Origin: Pelodera strongyloides
Taxonomy: Eukaryota; Nematoda; Chromadorea; Rhabditida; Rhabditidae
Direction of reading: 5' to 3'
Assembly: GCA_036852015.1 (NCBI GenBank)
Contig: JAANDG010000040.1
Coordinates: 310,001-374,000 of the forward strand
DNA length: 64,000 bases
Shown: in pieces, positions 32,112 through 44,755 of the stretch
How positions within the stretch are numbered: the stretch's first letter is position 1
Layout: each line of letters opens with the position of its first letter
Program-made: the position numbers and the translations under genes
Notes under the pieces: model-generated
Database searches by the model: none
Told to the model about the DNA's origin: nothing
The model's input: the letters and a program-made list of their open reading frames with translations, nothing else

Positions 32112-34191
32112 GCACGGTAGGAGTCGTTGCATCCGAACATTTGCTGATTACTGTATCACGCCGAATACTGGATTACGGTAACGCTTAGGTCGTTTACTGT
32201 ATTGTAGTGTCTCAAGAGTACCATGGTCGGTATTATACTAATGTTGATTTGATTTGATCCCGATCAGTGTAGTGACCTGATTATGCGATTTGTCTGTCAA
32301 GTATAGAATCTAGCTATGATTATATGTATTGTACCAATTTTCACGTTTCCCACCTGTGATAGTTTTGCAGTTTTGCTATTATTTAATTTTGGCGTCGGAA
32401 GCTTGCTGGTTCATATTTTCAGTTAGTACTTTTAAAGTTACTTATCTCGGCAAGGTTTTTTTTTAGTTTTCATTCAATTCAGTTTGTGCAATTCGTTCAG
32501 TTTATGCTATATTTTTTAAATTTTTAAACGTTTGGGGTGTTTTGCCATAATATGCTTTAATTTTGGAATTTTTTTTGTGTAAATTTGTTTGTTTTTAGGT
32601 ATTTGCTGTATGTGGTGTGCATATTATTCACGTAGCTAGTCGTATTGAGACCTCGTTTTTTTAAGTGAAATACGGGCCGGTTTTTGAAACGCATCTCAAG
32701 TACTTGCATTCCTATGCTTTTATGCAAAGTGGGGTCTAGTTTCAAATTTTTGCTCATTTGCATGTGCTGCATAAGAAAACAGGTGTACAAAATGCGTTTC
32801 AAAAACCGGCCGGTATTTCGCTTTAGTTGTTTATTGTTTGCTTTTAGTTTGGGGGCTGACTTTTTAATATATAAAATGTGCCCTTTTCGGAAGTTTTTTT
32901 TTTTGCAATAGAATACTGTGGACTTGGACCCATTTTGTATGTACATATTTTAGAATATTTATTGCTTGTTTGGTTTCGCTGAGCGTGCTTGTGCAGTAAT
33001 TTTCTAAGGGAGCCGTGAATTTTATTAATGAGGCAAATAAGTAACTTCTTGAACGTATATTGAAGATTATATACTAGTTGCTTCTTTCCCTGTATGTTTC
33101 TTATTTTTAGAGCATCCTTTCCTCACCTGTTTTAAGGTTAGTAGCGTTTAACTTTCTGGTGTTCCCCCTTTTCATAATAGCGTGAATTTTGCTTCGATAT
33201 CTCTTTATGAGCTTTTTCCACATTTATCACTTTGTTGTAAGCTAATATAGCGAATACTGATTTTGGGATTTTTTATTGGAAATTTGCAAATTTACACTGA
33301 CCTTTTAATAGATGCCTTGTGTTCCCGTATGTATTCCATGAGGATTCAATTCTATTATTGATGGTTTTATCTCCATAGTCTCCATTTTTTGCCCAACATA
33401 ATTAGTAGGCCGAGCGCGTCATTATGGCGAGCATAATAACGATAATTACAACACAACAATTGTGCTTTCATATTTATTCGCTTAATATTTCACGCTTCAT
33501 CTGATTTTACATTGGTACACTGCAAGATATTTTTCAGTCAACCCATGATTTTCGAATGAGAAATTTTCGTAGTATTTGTAGATTACTGTAAGTCACTGTA
33601 TAATCCCTTTGATATTTTCATACAGGATTTAGATCTCGACAGTCCCTTATTTATGGTAGAACATTGAATTACCCAGTTGGCTCGCGCAATATTATGATAT
33701 TTATAGCAGCAGCTTGAATAAACCTTTTCAATCATGTAATTAACATTAGAAAATGCCAATGTAGTCGTTCTGCGATCCTGCAAGTGGCTCACAGAGTAAA
33801 ACTTTATTCTGACCGATAATATAAATAACAAACATCTAGAACATCTATAAAATAAGCGACTCTGTCATATTTCCATACTGGAAGTAGAGTAAATTAAACA
33901 AGCAAGACACAATTATTAGCTGGCAAAAATTAAAAGCAAGTTAGAGATCCTTAGAACTGTCTTTATAAGACTCTGTATAAAATGGATGTTTTGAATAACA
34001 AACATGCAAGAATAGGAATAGAATCTTTAGCTGGGGAATCGGCTTCTGATATGCATTACATTCCAACAAACGCACCAAACACTAAACATCTTCCCTCAAA
34101 GCCCACTCAATATTATCGCATGGATAGGGATAGGCAGTTAGGGTACTTCTCGGACCTAAACTTGACGACAGGAGTAAATTGTACACTTCCA
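32112..34191. other. Intergenic between convergent genes; 3' UTRs expected
   Basis: The kinase gene ends at 32111 (plus) and the next gene ends at 34192 (minus). Apart from the M1 copy at 32661-32825 I see no exon or repeat of note. Confidence 0.55.
32661..32825. mobile_element. M1 MITE, copy 5
   Basis: Ends TTAAGTGAAATACGGGCCGG and CGGTATTTCGCTTTA. The centre variant (GTGGGGTCTA) resembles copy 19. Confidence 0.82.
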
Positions 34192-37100
34192 TTACGGCAA
34201 CAATCCCAGCTCCTTCTGAAGTTTCAAACTCTTCAATCGATAGTATTCACGGGCGGCTTCATCCTAGAAGTAAAGGGAATGACCCACGGCATTAATATGA
34301 CCAATATATGATGCACTCAGGGTTTTCTCATCATACTAGTAAAGAATGGATAACTCCTTCCAAATCAAGATGAAATAATGATTATATGAACTAATATCTC
34401 CCCATGAGTTATAAACAGCGCCGTGTAACTAAGGCACACACTACTCTAGTATCTCCACTCCACCGTAGTGTCAGCGCCGAAATAGAATAACATATAAGAA
34501 CAAATGACAAACCAACCTTTTCAATTTGGGCGACTAGCGCTTGCCGGTACAGCCTCTGGGTTTCGTGGTCGTGATCGTTTAACACCGGTACGGGTTGCGT
34601 TATCGGTAGGTGCAGGGGTTTGGTCGATTGTATAGTGGCATGACCCATCGGAGGTGATTCTCTTTCACATTCCTCTACGTCAAATGAACGAGAAGTCGAG
34701 CAACTGCCAACCTAAAAGCTTGAGAAATAAAAAGAGGAAAATCACACTGGTAAGAAACAGTAAGGGACGTGTTCAACAATATAGTTGTTAAGTCCCTAGA
34801 TCTGATTTACCTAGACAGGTTATTGGACACTGCATAATAGTGTTAGTGATAAACAGTAATATCATTATTACCCCAATAACTAATAAAGGATTACGGTACT
34901 TTTGCCAGAATATAGAAATTTCCGGACAGTTCAGCCACTGCTAATCAATTCAATGACACTATAAATAAAGTGGTTATTTAGTAGACAGACAAATAATAAT
35001 TCCAAATCACAAGTTAGTATTGACTTGCCTTGGAAAAAGATCGAGCTTGTTCGGCTTGTTGAGAATTCGCACTTGTATAGAACACGTCGGCATCATCTTC
35101 TTGCTACAAATAATCACATATATACACGCATACAATTACAAAATAAACATATAGCATCCACCATCCACTAAACCACTTTCACTACAGCCCCCAAGCCCAA
35201 AATGTGTCAGCCCACGTACACGTGTACATTTAGGTAGAAAAGACATCCCAATCCACCCTTTTTATTCTAATGGACTAGGGACTTAGGTACAATCATCATT
35301 CTTTAAGGTGCGGGAAATGCTGGGAAGATCGGAACTTCGGAACACGCCCCCTAATTTTCAAGACCACTTTGTTTTCTAGCCAGTCTGGCGCGAACCAACC
35401 ATAAGCGGAAGCGCTAGTCGAATTATCAAACCCTAAAACTAAATCAGCAAACCTTCAAGTTAGTGACGAACAACGGTGGCGTCGAAGAGTTATCTCTGCT
35501 AGCGCTTTCATTTCCGAATGGAGAAGAGATCAGCTCCTGGGTGGAGATTTCATAACGGGTCTTTGGGTTAGTGCCTGAAAATGGGAATATGCAGAACTAA
35601 AAAAACTAACAAAGTTCGGTGGAACAACTCTTGGATATGCAAATTTGGTGCCCTTCCGGTGCACAATTTACATAGGACCATATGCAAATTTTCCAAACTA
35701 GGTACAATACACGCAAGGTTGTTCGGTTCCCTCGGCCACTGTCTGATACGTACCAATGTGCCCTGATATCTAATTATATTATGTGTACCAATGCACCATA
35801 ATATTTCATTATCGAATGATTCTCAGCTTCACAGCATTTAAGGAGCTTAGCATCTAGATTGTTCTAGCTGAAACCCGCCAAACCCGCCAACCCATCTATC
35901 TATTAGTTAAAACAACACTTACGCACGTAGGGCTGCTTGGTTCTTGGAGTGGTTTTCTTCGGAACCTTATCAGCGGTGTTTGATGGCGAGCGTTCATTTG
36001 AGGCAGTGGACTGATTCGAGAAAGTAGCTGGCCGCTGTCCACACACTATCGAATTTAAAAGCTGAAAAAATAACGATTAAAGAGAAATACCGGTCGGTTT
36101 TTGAAACACATCGAGTACGTCATAAATCAGAATAAAAAATCGAGCTAAATTCGAGCAGATTTGCATAAATACGTAAGAATACAGGTGTCCACGATGCGTT
36201 TCAAAAACCGGCCGGTACTTCGCTTTAAACATAAGCATTTTACCAACAACCGGTAAGCAAGGCACAGTTTCGGGGCCTCATATATGGGAAGGGAACTACT
36301 TTACTCATTTACTGACTGAGTGATACATACGGTAAGCTCAGAGGCTCAGACCATAGATAATTCAATAATGGATAGTTGTTGAACTAGACAAAATCACGAT
36401 AATACGTAATATATATTTAAGTTTTGATTGCATTCTTGTTTATCTCAAAAACATGTTCGGTAATATGAGGAATGAATGCGAGCTCCTAAGTAAGATTCGT
36501 TACCAATACCGCTAAGCAAAGGGCACTAAGCTCAACGTCATACAGTAATTGATGGTTTTCCCTAATTCAATAAAAATGTAAATGCAATAAAAACCCATGA
36601 TTCAGTTATTACTAGAGGACATCCCCCACTTACCAAACTCGAAACGTTAAAATATCACCATATGAAATATGATAATTAAATAGAGAAGCTCACATCCTCA
36701 AGTGAAGTGTGTTCCGAGATATTACTAGCAGCTCCTGGATTCGAATTCGGCATACTATCCGAGCCTGTAATATACGCAATGTAATACATTCAAGAAAAAA
36801 AAAACGTAAAAAATATCTCAGTAAATATTGAATGTTTCAAAGACATGACTTATGGGCCACTGTTGCATCAAATGTCAATTACTCCTGGTCTGGTGAGAGA
36901 ACTTTTATCCAATCATCTTATTTTTTAACATACAATGATCAAAGTGCACTCAACTTATGCATGATCCAGGTTTCTAGTAATGATCAACATAACGGCACTT
37001 GTGCTGCGTTTTGCTGACCTTATAGTTACTCTTCTCCCGAGATGTTAATCATAACGTAAGCGAAAACTTGGATGGGCAAGCAACCACACATAAGGAAGCA

Positions 37101-38770
37101 ATCACCGAGAATGCCATAACATGCCAGTCAAAGTCAAAAAGTAAGCTTCGTAAGAAAGCTCACCATTATTCTGCATTTCCTGCTTCACACCACGTAGTCC
37201 GAGCGCTTTCATCAACGCCATGTCTATAGGGCCATCATCAGTAGACGCGCGACGTTTTTTGATTCTAAACATATTAATATTTTTTGAAGAAATCCTATAG
37301 ACAGAGACTGGGAAAACCGGGAAGGTAGAGAAAAAATACAGCGAGCCGTGAGTAATTGAGAAAGATGACAATTTCTACGAAAAAAGGACCACGTATACAC
37401 ACATGGATCCTGCAGTGCAAAAAAATAAAAGAGAATGTTGGTAAGTAAGTAAACGGCCCATAGTTTATCAAATAGCCCACCCCACGAATATGCTTTCAAC
37501 AAATCCTCACTCACTTAATATAATGTTGCCGTTCTTCCTCATCGCTGACTGGAATCGTGCTTTTTCTGCCGACCTTTTTGGAAACTGTTACAGGCTCGGG
37601 ACTGAAAAAATGAAATTCAGGTTATTCAGAATAAATTATAGGAGCCTTGGGCCAGTAGCCCAATATGGAGATGGTATCCTGTCCTCATTAGATGTATGAC
37701 CGTCTACTTTAAAGGGATCGTATCATTAACTTTGTAAGAAGAATCACTGTAATATCGATAGCACAGATCAAGAACTATAAACTAAACAATAAGATGATTA
37801 CAGTGTTTCACGCATATGCATATGATGTTATAACCGCTCACGCTCGGAATAAAGTAGGTGATAAAATAACAACTTAGAACCCTAAGGATGGGTTGAAGTT
37901 CGCTTACTTTATCCGTGCGGGCGGCAGTCTCGGTCGCGAAGAAGTGCGTCTGAGTGGTTGTTTCTGGTGTTGCGTCGCATCAGAAGAAACAGCCTCGGAG
38001 GGGTCGGCTTCGGTCGTCGTTCCAGTAGACGCACACGAAAACAACTGATTCATCAACGATTGATTGATGTCCGAATTACTATCCGTAGCTAAAAGAAAAA
38101 AGGGTAAAGAAAATTAAATACCATGATCTGAAATTGTTTATACGGGTTTCTGCATCAATGTTAGGAAGAAGAAGTGAAGAAGCTTGTAAAAAAAGTATAT
38201 TTTCTTACCGGCCAACATAATGAGTTCTTCCAAGGCATCGCTTTTTGTTGTGGTCGTATTTGCACTTTCATGGTCGGTACTGGCAATCTCGCCTAAAAAT
38301 TCTATACGTAAAACTTCTTGAGATATACCGATTTTTTTATGAGAACAAGAGACATAAGTTTTTTTGACAATTATGGCTTGTTCCATAAACTAATAAGTGA
38401 GGACGCATCCATCGAAGACAAGCGACTAACAAATACAAAGATAACCAGCTTTCCTAGTGCTTAGTTATTTATCAAATGACAAATAAAAAGCCATACAAAT
38501 TCGTAAGTTGATGAGATGAGGTTTAAACTGCGGAAAAAAATGGTGTAAGATTCCCATATATTATACATCGCTATGGACACAACAAAACTATTAATGAACC
38601 CGAGTGGAGAACATTAATAACATCATAATAATGGGACCAAGAAACTAAAACCGCGAATCATTGAGTCACATTTAAAGCAAAGATAAACAGGAATTACAGG
38701 AAAGTCAAGAAGATAATAAGCTAAACTCACCAGTTGCTAGGACCGATAAACTGTCCGGTTCTTTGGTCAT
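34192..38770 (-). CDS. Unrecognised 388-aa basic protein, probably nuclear
   Basis: Exons are 38770-38731, 38292-38209, 38088-37908, 37601-37515, 37264-37164, 36764-36694, 36061-35923, 35574-35453, 35103-35029, 34711-34517 and 34263-34192. They sum to 1167 nt with all phases consistent. It starts MTKEPDSLSVLATGEIASTD. It is Ser/Thr-rich and likely disordered, with a basic patch (SKKVGRKS, then IKKRRAS; residues about 108-136) suited to nuclear import. The C-terminal helix (QRLYRQALVAQIEK joined to DEAAREYYRLKSLKLQ) ends in KELGLLP. Such a short charged C-terminal helix is seen in some DNA-binding adaptor proteins, but no domain was recognised. The intron between 35029 and 34711 has a GC donor (AAG|GCAAGT). 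The frame stays open upstream of the chosen ATG, so the N terminus is uncertain. Confidence 0.75.
36077..36229. mobile_element. M1 MITE, copy 6 (intron 6 of the 34192-38770 gene)
   Basis: Ends TTAAAGAGAAATACCGG and CCGGTACTTCGCTTTAA. Confidence 0.82.
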
Positions 38771-39258
38771 TGTTCCGACCCAGTTAATTATCGAAGTTCC
38801 AATTATTCTGGACGATAATTGGTGAATATAATACAGATAGGCCAGTGGGTTTGGGAAGATGGAGCCCGTGTGATGCCCTTTGATCGAACGGTTGCCTGGT
38901 GTCCCCTTTGTATGCGGGAGCCATTGCGAATCGATTAAAAGCAGATCGATATACGGACTCGGGTGATGGGGGAAGGGTCGGCTACACCTCTTGATACTAC
39001 GAACGACAGGCGAGCTGTGGCAAACAGCCAAAATACGAGACAGCGCGCTTATCGAGAGAGGGTGCGAGAAAGAGGCAGTAGGAGACAGTGTGCAGTGACA
39101 ATAGACGGAAAACATTATGTAGTTTTTAATTGATTATGTAAATTTTATGTATGTAAATGACAGTTATTTGAATAGAATGCAAAACAGTTGTACATGCAAA
39201 TAGGAAAAAGCAAGTATACCTAGGTTATTTATCAATTACGACTGTTCTCGCAAACAAC

Positions 39259-41642
39259 ATGGTTTTGGTAAGTTTTTAGAGGGATTTTCGATTATTATAC
39301 AGTACATCCAGCAAAATAAAATTGTAATTTATCAATTAAAATCAGATGCGAATAAATTAATTAAATGGTACTATTAATTTCAGGATATGCTTACCTCCGC
39401 GCTGCTTTTCATAAATGTGAGTTATATTTATTAATACGTGTAAGTAGTGTTCCCTTCACTGGCGAAACTCGGTTGGTGCGCGGCGAAAAAAGGCGGTTCG
39501 CCCAGGTTTCGCCGCGCACTTCGGCCAGTCTTCGTCGGACTTTCTCCGGGCCCGAACCAGTGCACTGACTATTTTGCGGACACCGGGCGAAGATTGGGCG
39601 AAAGCGCCGCGCACCTTTATGTATAGTTTTAAAAATTTCGTCCGTTCGGTGCGCGCCTCTTCGCTGGACATACCAGGCGAGAGTCTGGCGTAGCCTGGGC
39701 GAAGTGCGCGGCGAAACCTTAGCGAACCCCCTTTTCCCACCCGCACTAACCGAGTTTCGCTTTGTTGTTTTGAAGTCTCTTGAAGGCGCGAACAAAGACA
39801 TATTTTACTCGTCTATAAATTTAGACCGTATTGTGCGTTATGGGCATATTTGTATAATCATATAAATCACAATGTGTGTCGGCAACGGTGTCGAAAGCCA
39901 TTAGGCGGGCAAACAGCGTATCATGGTCATTAACAGGGTAACACGGAAACGCACGCGGAATCTCCGCCGCAGAGTCAAATTATGTATTGATTGTGGATTA
40001 TGGGATATATATTTCTTATTCAGAGATATCTAGCCTTCTCTCGTATCCACTCCTTCTGGATCTCGCTGCTTTTCATGGTTACCGGATCCGCAATGCTCAT
40101 ATTTTGTAAGTTTTGTTTATTTTTTTTGCTGATTATAACGTATGAATCTCTCTTTCCATTATACTTTGCGAGAAATGGCCAGAAGAAACAGTTCAGAACA
40201 GCAGACTTCGTTTAAAGCGAAATTTTTGAAACGCATCGAGTTCACCAGCATTCTTCAGCAGCGTATGCAAATGAACATAAATGAGAATAAAAAATCGAGC
40301 TAAATTCGAGTAAGAATTCAATTGTCCACGATGTGCTTCCAAAACAGGCCGGTATTTCGCTTTATCTAGAATTTGCCAAGCAAAATTGTTTCTTCCCATA
40401 GCAAGAGGCGACGTAATTTTAGCGTTCTAACCCCCACACTGAAAGCTTGTAACTATGAGTATAAAATTGTGGATTTTCTGGTGCAACGAGGGCTCCTATT
40501 CCTATATACCTATAGCCTCTGGCGAAGTTGCGCTTGTAGATTTTACTTCCTCTCCTCTATGTCTCTGTCTCACTCTTCTCTGTACTTCTAAATCTTACAT
40601 CTCACTTTTTACGCTTCAACAGCGTTCACCTTTTCGACAGTTTCAAAGTGAACTTACGACTTGTCCACAGAGGTCCTGTGCATTAGGCGACGGGTTCCAG
40701 CTTGATCGACGTCAACGGGCTAGGGTCAGAAGGGCTCGACCCCGATGGTTTCAAAGTTGTCACAGGCCAGACTCGAACCCGCTGCGAGTGCATTAGAGAC
40801 GAACGAACGCGCGAGCCATTGGAGCACCCGGCTCCATACTTTCCGATTATTTGTTCATTTCATTTCTACCTTTCTACCGTTTTGAAGCATCCATGGAACC
40901 TGATAATATAAATAAATAAATAAATATTTTAAGCGCCTTTATTCATCTTGTTCAGAGAATTGCTCAAAGCTTATGACTTGTTACGCAGAGGGGCAGACGC
41001 AGAGATCCACTTAATTACACAAGACTTCTTCTAAGAAAGACGAGTACGAATATTTTAAAGCGAAGCACCGGCCGGTTTTTGAAACGCATCGTGGACAACT
41101 GAATTTTTACGTATTTATACTAAGTTGCTCGAATTTCTCTCGATTTTTTATTCTACTTTATGTTCATTTACATAACATGCATAATAATTCAGTTGTCCAC
41201 GATGTGTTTCCAAAACCGCCCGGTACTTAGCTTTAAAATCGCTGCGAATTGGTCAAAACTTGTTAAGCAGAGGTCCAGTTTACAAGACTTCTTTTAATGT
41301 AAAGAAGAGTACGAATATTTTAAAGCAGTATTGTACCTAATTCGGGAAATTTACATATGACACGCATATCCTATGTATCCTAAGTAAGGAAGCTACGGAC
41401 GGGCACCAAAAATTTGCATAGGATACATTGATACATAGGATTTGCGTTTTATATGCAAATTTCCCAAAAAGGTACAATATGGCTTTAAAAATCAATAACT
41501 ATCCAATTCAGGCTACGTGCTCGCAATCCTCAATTTACTGTACGCGGGCCAAGGTGGCAGTGAAAAGGCCGATGTAAAAGACCCACTGCATTTGTTTTCT
41601 CCGGACCAGCCGGTTATTACTGATTTTGCTCCCCAACATTAA
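39259..41642 (+). CDS. Small membrane protein, copy 1 (84 aa)
   Basis: Exons are 39259-39267, 39384-39416, 40024-40105 and 41512-41642 (255 nt). The first exon codes only MVL; it is accepted because the tandem copy (42851-44161) keeps the same ATG, donor and exon sizes (9, 33, 82 nt). The product starts MVLDMLTSALLFINRYLAFS, has a long hydrophobic region (about 22-55: FWISLLFMVTGSAMLIF then CYVLAILNLLYA) and a short polar acidic tail ending ITDFAPQH. One or two membrane passes are likely. The large third intron holds M1 copies and a SINE piece. AATAAA follows at 42020-42025. Family not recognised. Confidence 0.7.
39458..39775. mobile_element. Fold-back element, GCGCGGCGAAA family (intron 2 of copy 1)
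   Basis: The ends are imperfect inverted repeats of about 70 bp: GCGAAACTCGGTTGGTGCG on the left, and GCGAAACTCGGTTAGTGCG read from the right end. Inner GGTTTCGCCGCGCACTTCG is present in both arms. Long open frames on both strands are due to its composition. Diverged relative at 530-780. Confidence 0.75.
40212..40364. mobile_element. M1 MITE, copy 7
   Basis: The left end is shortened (TTAAAGCGAAATTTTTGAAA, with the CCGGCCGG part deleted); the right end is good. In intron 3 of small-protein copy 1. Confidence 0.78.
40618..40835 (-). mobile_element. SINE copy with tRNA-like head
   Basis: On the minus strand the head has a B-box-like GCGGGTTCGAGTCTGG and an A-box-like stretch near 40805-40825. 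The body shares CAGAGGTCCTG and the GGCGACG motif with the other copies, and the tail lies near 40620. Confidence 0.55.
41055..41236. mobile_element. M1 MITE, copy 8
   Basis: Ends TTAAAGCGAAGCACCGGCC and CGGTACTTAGCTTTAA. Confidence 0.82.
41320..41488. mobile_element. TTAA-flanked MITE, family M2, copy a
   Basis: Family M2: TTAAAGC...TTGTACCTA, then GGAAATTTGCATATGA, CGCAAATCCTATGTATCC and the inverted sequence. It ends GGTACAATATGGCTTTAA, 23 bases before exon 4 of small-protein copy 1. Confidence 0.82.
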
Positions 41643-42019
41643 TCACATCGATCATAATCGCCCGGTGGTTCAATTCCCGGCCTCGGCAAACTTTTTGCTT
41701 CCATGGTACGTAAACAACTTGGGCGCTGCCACTGTCTCAAAAAGTTTTGAATTTTGTTCTTGTACACTTGTATGGTAACCGTAGTATGATACGTATGCTA
41801 AGCAACCGTAAGTATACGTGTGTAAGCCGTAAACAACCGTAATATGATATGTAACAATGTAACAGTATGTAACCGTAGTAATATTAATGATTATAGATAG
41901 TTATCGTTTCGTTGTTTTTATTTCATGCGTGCAGTAAATGATGTGCTGTGTTTTTTTTTCTGTCTCGTATAAGTATAAAAGGAACATTTTTTATCTTACA
42001 CATGTTTTTTTGACGAAGG

Positions 42020-42025
42020 AATAAA
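42020..42025 (+). terminator. Possible poly(A) signal of small-protein copy 1
   Basis: AATAAA about 380 bases past the stop. An equivalent AATAAA lies at 45193-45198 in the matching part of copy 2. Confidence 0.4.
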
Positions 42026-42093
42026 GAAGAAAATAACAATCAATACACGAGAAATGAGGCAAGCGTTCATAGAAGACTAGGCATAATCAAACC

Positions 42094-42383
42094 AATGGGG
42101 TTTCCATGTTTGCGATTCGCACATGCGAAAATGACAAACCGCTGTCCATGTTCAAGTCGATGGAAATGACGTGGTCCCGCAGCGATTTTGGATCTAGTAT
42201 GGATCTATTTCAAAATAGTACGGATCTATTTCAAATAGTATGGATCTGAAACATCTCGCTGCAGGACCATGTCAAACGTGCGATTCGCATGGGTTACGGT
42301 AGGCAGTTGACATGCATGTAAAATGACTTGAACATGGATTTGTCATTTTCGCAAATGCGAATCGCATACATGGAAACCCCATT
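42094..42383. mobile_element. MITE with 45-bp inverted ends (AATGGGGTTTCCATG)
   Basis: AATGGGGTTTCCATGTTTGCG at the left is inverted at the right end (CATACATGGAAACCCCATT). The arms include CGATTCGCA and TGACAAA. The centre has direct repeats of TATTTCAAAATAGTACGGATC. Confidence 0.8.
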
Positions 42384-42522
42384 ACAAAAAAAGAAGAGAA
42401 AGACGGAAATCAACCCATATGGTCACTGCTTGATGTACTTTATAAATCGATCGACAGTTTACCCGAGGCTCACTTCAAAACTTCAAACGTACCATTCACT
42501 TCTACCTAAAAAATTAACTAGG

Positions 42523-42657
42523 TGGCCGTATTCACGTACACGCCGGGAGGTTCCTCAGCCTCCCAGTGGGAAGTGAGAGAAAGGGAGGGATCACACGAAT
42601 CATAGACATGCAGAGACAAATTCTCCCACCCAGGGAGGTTCCTGCTGTATACGGCCG
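42523..42657. mobile_element. TIR element, GGCCGTATTCAC family
   Basis: The left end reads GGCCGTATTCACGTACACG and the right end TGCTGTATACGGCC. Inner GGGAGGTTCC blocks are present. Same family as 22241-22372 and 62287-62419. Confidence 0.75.
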
Positions 42658-42850
42658 CAGTAATAAGCCTTTGATATAAGAAATGAGACCAATTGGACGG
42701 TTCTTGGGTTTCCGGTGAAAAGGTAGCCATTAGCTATGTAAATTTTATGCATGTAAATGTGCCATTTGAATAGAATGTTAAGTTACACGCAGACGGAAAG
42801 TTATCTGCTTTTTATCGACCTTGGTGTTCTCCAATTATTGCAAGCTTAAC

Positions 42851-44161
42851 ATGGTCTTGGTAAGTTTTTATGCAGGGCTATTTTAGATTATTATAAGTAA
42901 ATAAGTAGCTAGACCTCCTGTCTGTGTCTAGCCTGTGAGTGTTTATCTCTCTATTTTGTTTCTACATGGCTATGTACACTTCATGGAATCAATAAAAAAA
43001 GTAAAATGTGAATATTAAGTCAAATTGTGCTAATTCCAGGAGAGGCTTACCTCCGCGCTGTATTTCCTAAATGTGAGTTATATTTTTTAATCCCTTGACT
43101 TCCAATTAGAAGACCCTTGAAGGCGATGGAACACTTGATAGTTTACCCATCCGTAGATTTAGACCGTAGTGTGCGCTATGCTATGGCTATGGTTACATAG
43201 TAACGCTATGGGTACATAGTAACATAACATAGCATAACATTAATTACGACAACAAATGTATCGCACAAGTTTTTGTCAATATAAGGCCATTATCAAAGAA
43301 TAAATAAATACTACTACAAATAAAACAGATGAAAGAATGGTCATGTATGGATTTATAACACAGAATCGCACCCGGAATCTCCAATGTAGAATCAAATTTA
43401 TTTTGATTATGAATTATAGGTTGTATATTTGTTTTATTCAGAGATGTCTTGCTTTTTCTCGTCGCTTTCACTACTTGATTAGGCGGCTTATGCTGTTTAC
43501 CGCATCAGTTATGTTCACCCTTTGTAAGTTCAAATCTTTCTTACTATGTGAATTATCTTTAGCGGAATATGATGATAATGTATGTTGTATGACTTGGGAA
43601 TATCTCTGTCCATTTTTACATTGCGAGAAATGGCCTGACGGAACAGTTGAGTCATTTAACTAGAATGTTCCAAGCAAAAATCTCACTTCCCATATCCATA
43701 GGTGGCGTAATTTGAGGTAGAATTACCAGCATTCTAACCCTCACAATGCAAATTGAATAAATGATACTAATAATTTATTGGTAATGAAACAACACAAATA
43801 AGAACATGCATAATAATTTGCATAGCACATAACAAAACCCAAATGGTTACCCTAAGATGAAGTGCCTTACGACACATACATACTAATAAGGGACCTAGTG
43901 ACCAATTGAATCAATAGAATGTTAAGTTTTATCAATGTTTTCCTATTCCTCCATATGTTATTAGTTTGTCAAGAATTCCGTGTTTTAGCGATTATCATAC
44001 TATTCTTCCTCAACTCGTCGCCTGAAGAATGGGCCGAATGGATAGTATATCAAATTTACTTCCAAGCACCAGTCCGTGGGACCCCGCTTTGCCCCGACGA
44101 ACACTTTAATATGCCGTTTATTAAATTTTACTATCAAATACCCATGAAAGTCGCTAGCTAA
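42851..44161 (+). CDS. Small membrane protein, copy 2 (98 aa)
   Basis: Exons are 42851-42859, 43040-43072, 43442-43523 and 43989-44161 (297 nt). Exons 1-3 match the upstream copy in size and sequence (MVLERLTSALYFLNRCLAFS). A basic stretch and a hydrophobic segment follow (LMLFTASVMFTL joined to SIIILFFLNSS). The last exon bears no likeness to that of copy 1: it codes a Trp/Tyr-rich tail with EEWAEWIVYQIYFQ and a Cys, ending IPMKVAS. One membrane pass is likely. No family recognised. The duplicated block also covers 5' flank (39118 and 42733) and 3' flank (41700 and 44900). Confidence 0.72.
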
Positions 44162-44189
44162 TGGCTCTAAGGAAAAGCCTCGTTTAACT

Positions 44190-44532
44190 TTAAAGGGTCA
44201 GGCCCATTTCAACTGACTCCTATTTTTGATGACTCCATCTGATTCTCCATGTCATTGTCATACCCAACTATATATATCGCAGTTGTCACGCCCCTTCGCG
44301 CTAATTGGGCAATATGCTCTATTGGGCGGGGCAATTGCGATATTGGCCAATCAGCGCGAATGGGCGTGACAACTGCGATTGATTCTTGTGTATGAATGGC
44401 CACGGTAAATTGCTGAAAACTGCGTGAATATTGCGACTGAAAATTGGAAAAAAAATTCAGCCTACTATATTTGAAAGAATCCGATGGAGTCATCAAAAAT
44501 AAGGGTCATTTGAAATGGGCCTGACCCTTTAA
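44190..44532. mobile_element. TTAA-flanked palindromic MITE, family M3 (AGGGTCAGGCCCA)
   Basis: TTAAAGGGTCAGGCCCATTT and its inverse GAAATGGGCCTGACCCTTTAA, with long arms and a short loop. The right TTAA (44529-44532) is shared with the next M1 copy. Confidence 0.88.
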
Positions 44533-44755
44533 AGCGAAATACCGGCAGGTGTTTGAAATGCATCGCGTACACCTGCATTCTTATACGCACATGCACATGC
44601 CCAGCATGTGCTCGGGCTTTTTTTTATCACGCCTATGCAAATGAGCATAAATTAGAATAAAAAATCGAGCTAAATTCGAGCGAATTATCATAATACGTCA
44701 GAATTCAATTGTCCACGATGCGTTTTAGAAACCGGCAGGTATTTCTCTTTAAACA
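44529..44755. mobile_element. M1 MITE, copy 9, chained to an M3 element
   Basis: Starts in the TTAA that ends the M3 element. Ends ACCGGCAGGTATTTCTCTTTAA. It has extra central sequence. Confidence 0.82.

Noticed and set aside
37102..37514. Minus-strand frames of 89 and 96 codons around 37.2-37.5 kb
   Set aside because: They contain real exons of the 34192-38770 gene but extend into introns; the phased exons are annotated instead.
38705..39115. N-terminal extension of the 388-aa protein upstream of 38770
   Set aside because: The frame is open but its residues do not resemble the rest of the protein, and no splice or start evidence was seen. It is left as an uncertainty.
39409..39801. 130- and 96-codon frames in the fold-back element
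   Set aside because: Arg-rich, on both strands, inside a GC-rich inverted repeat; no transposase motif.
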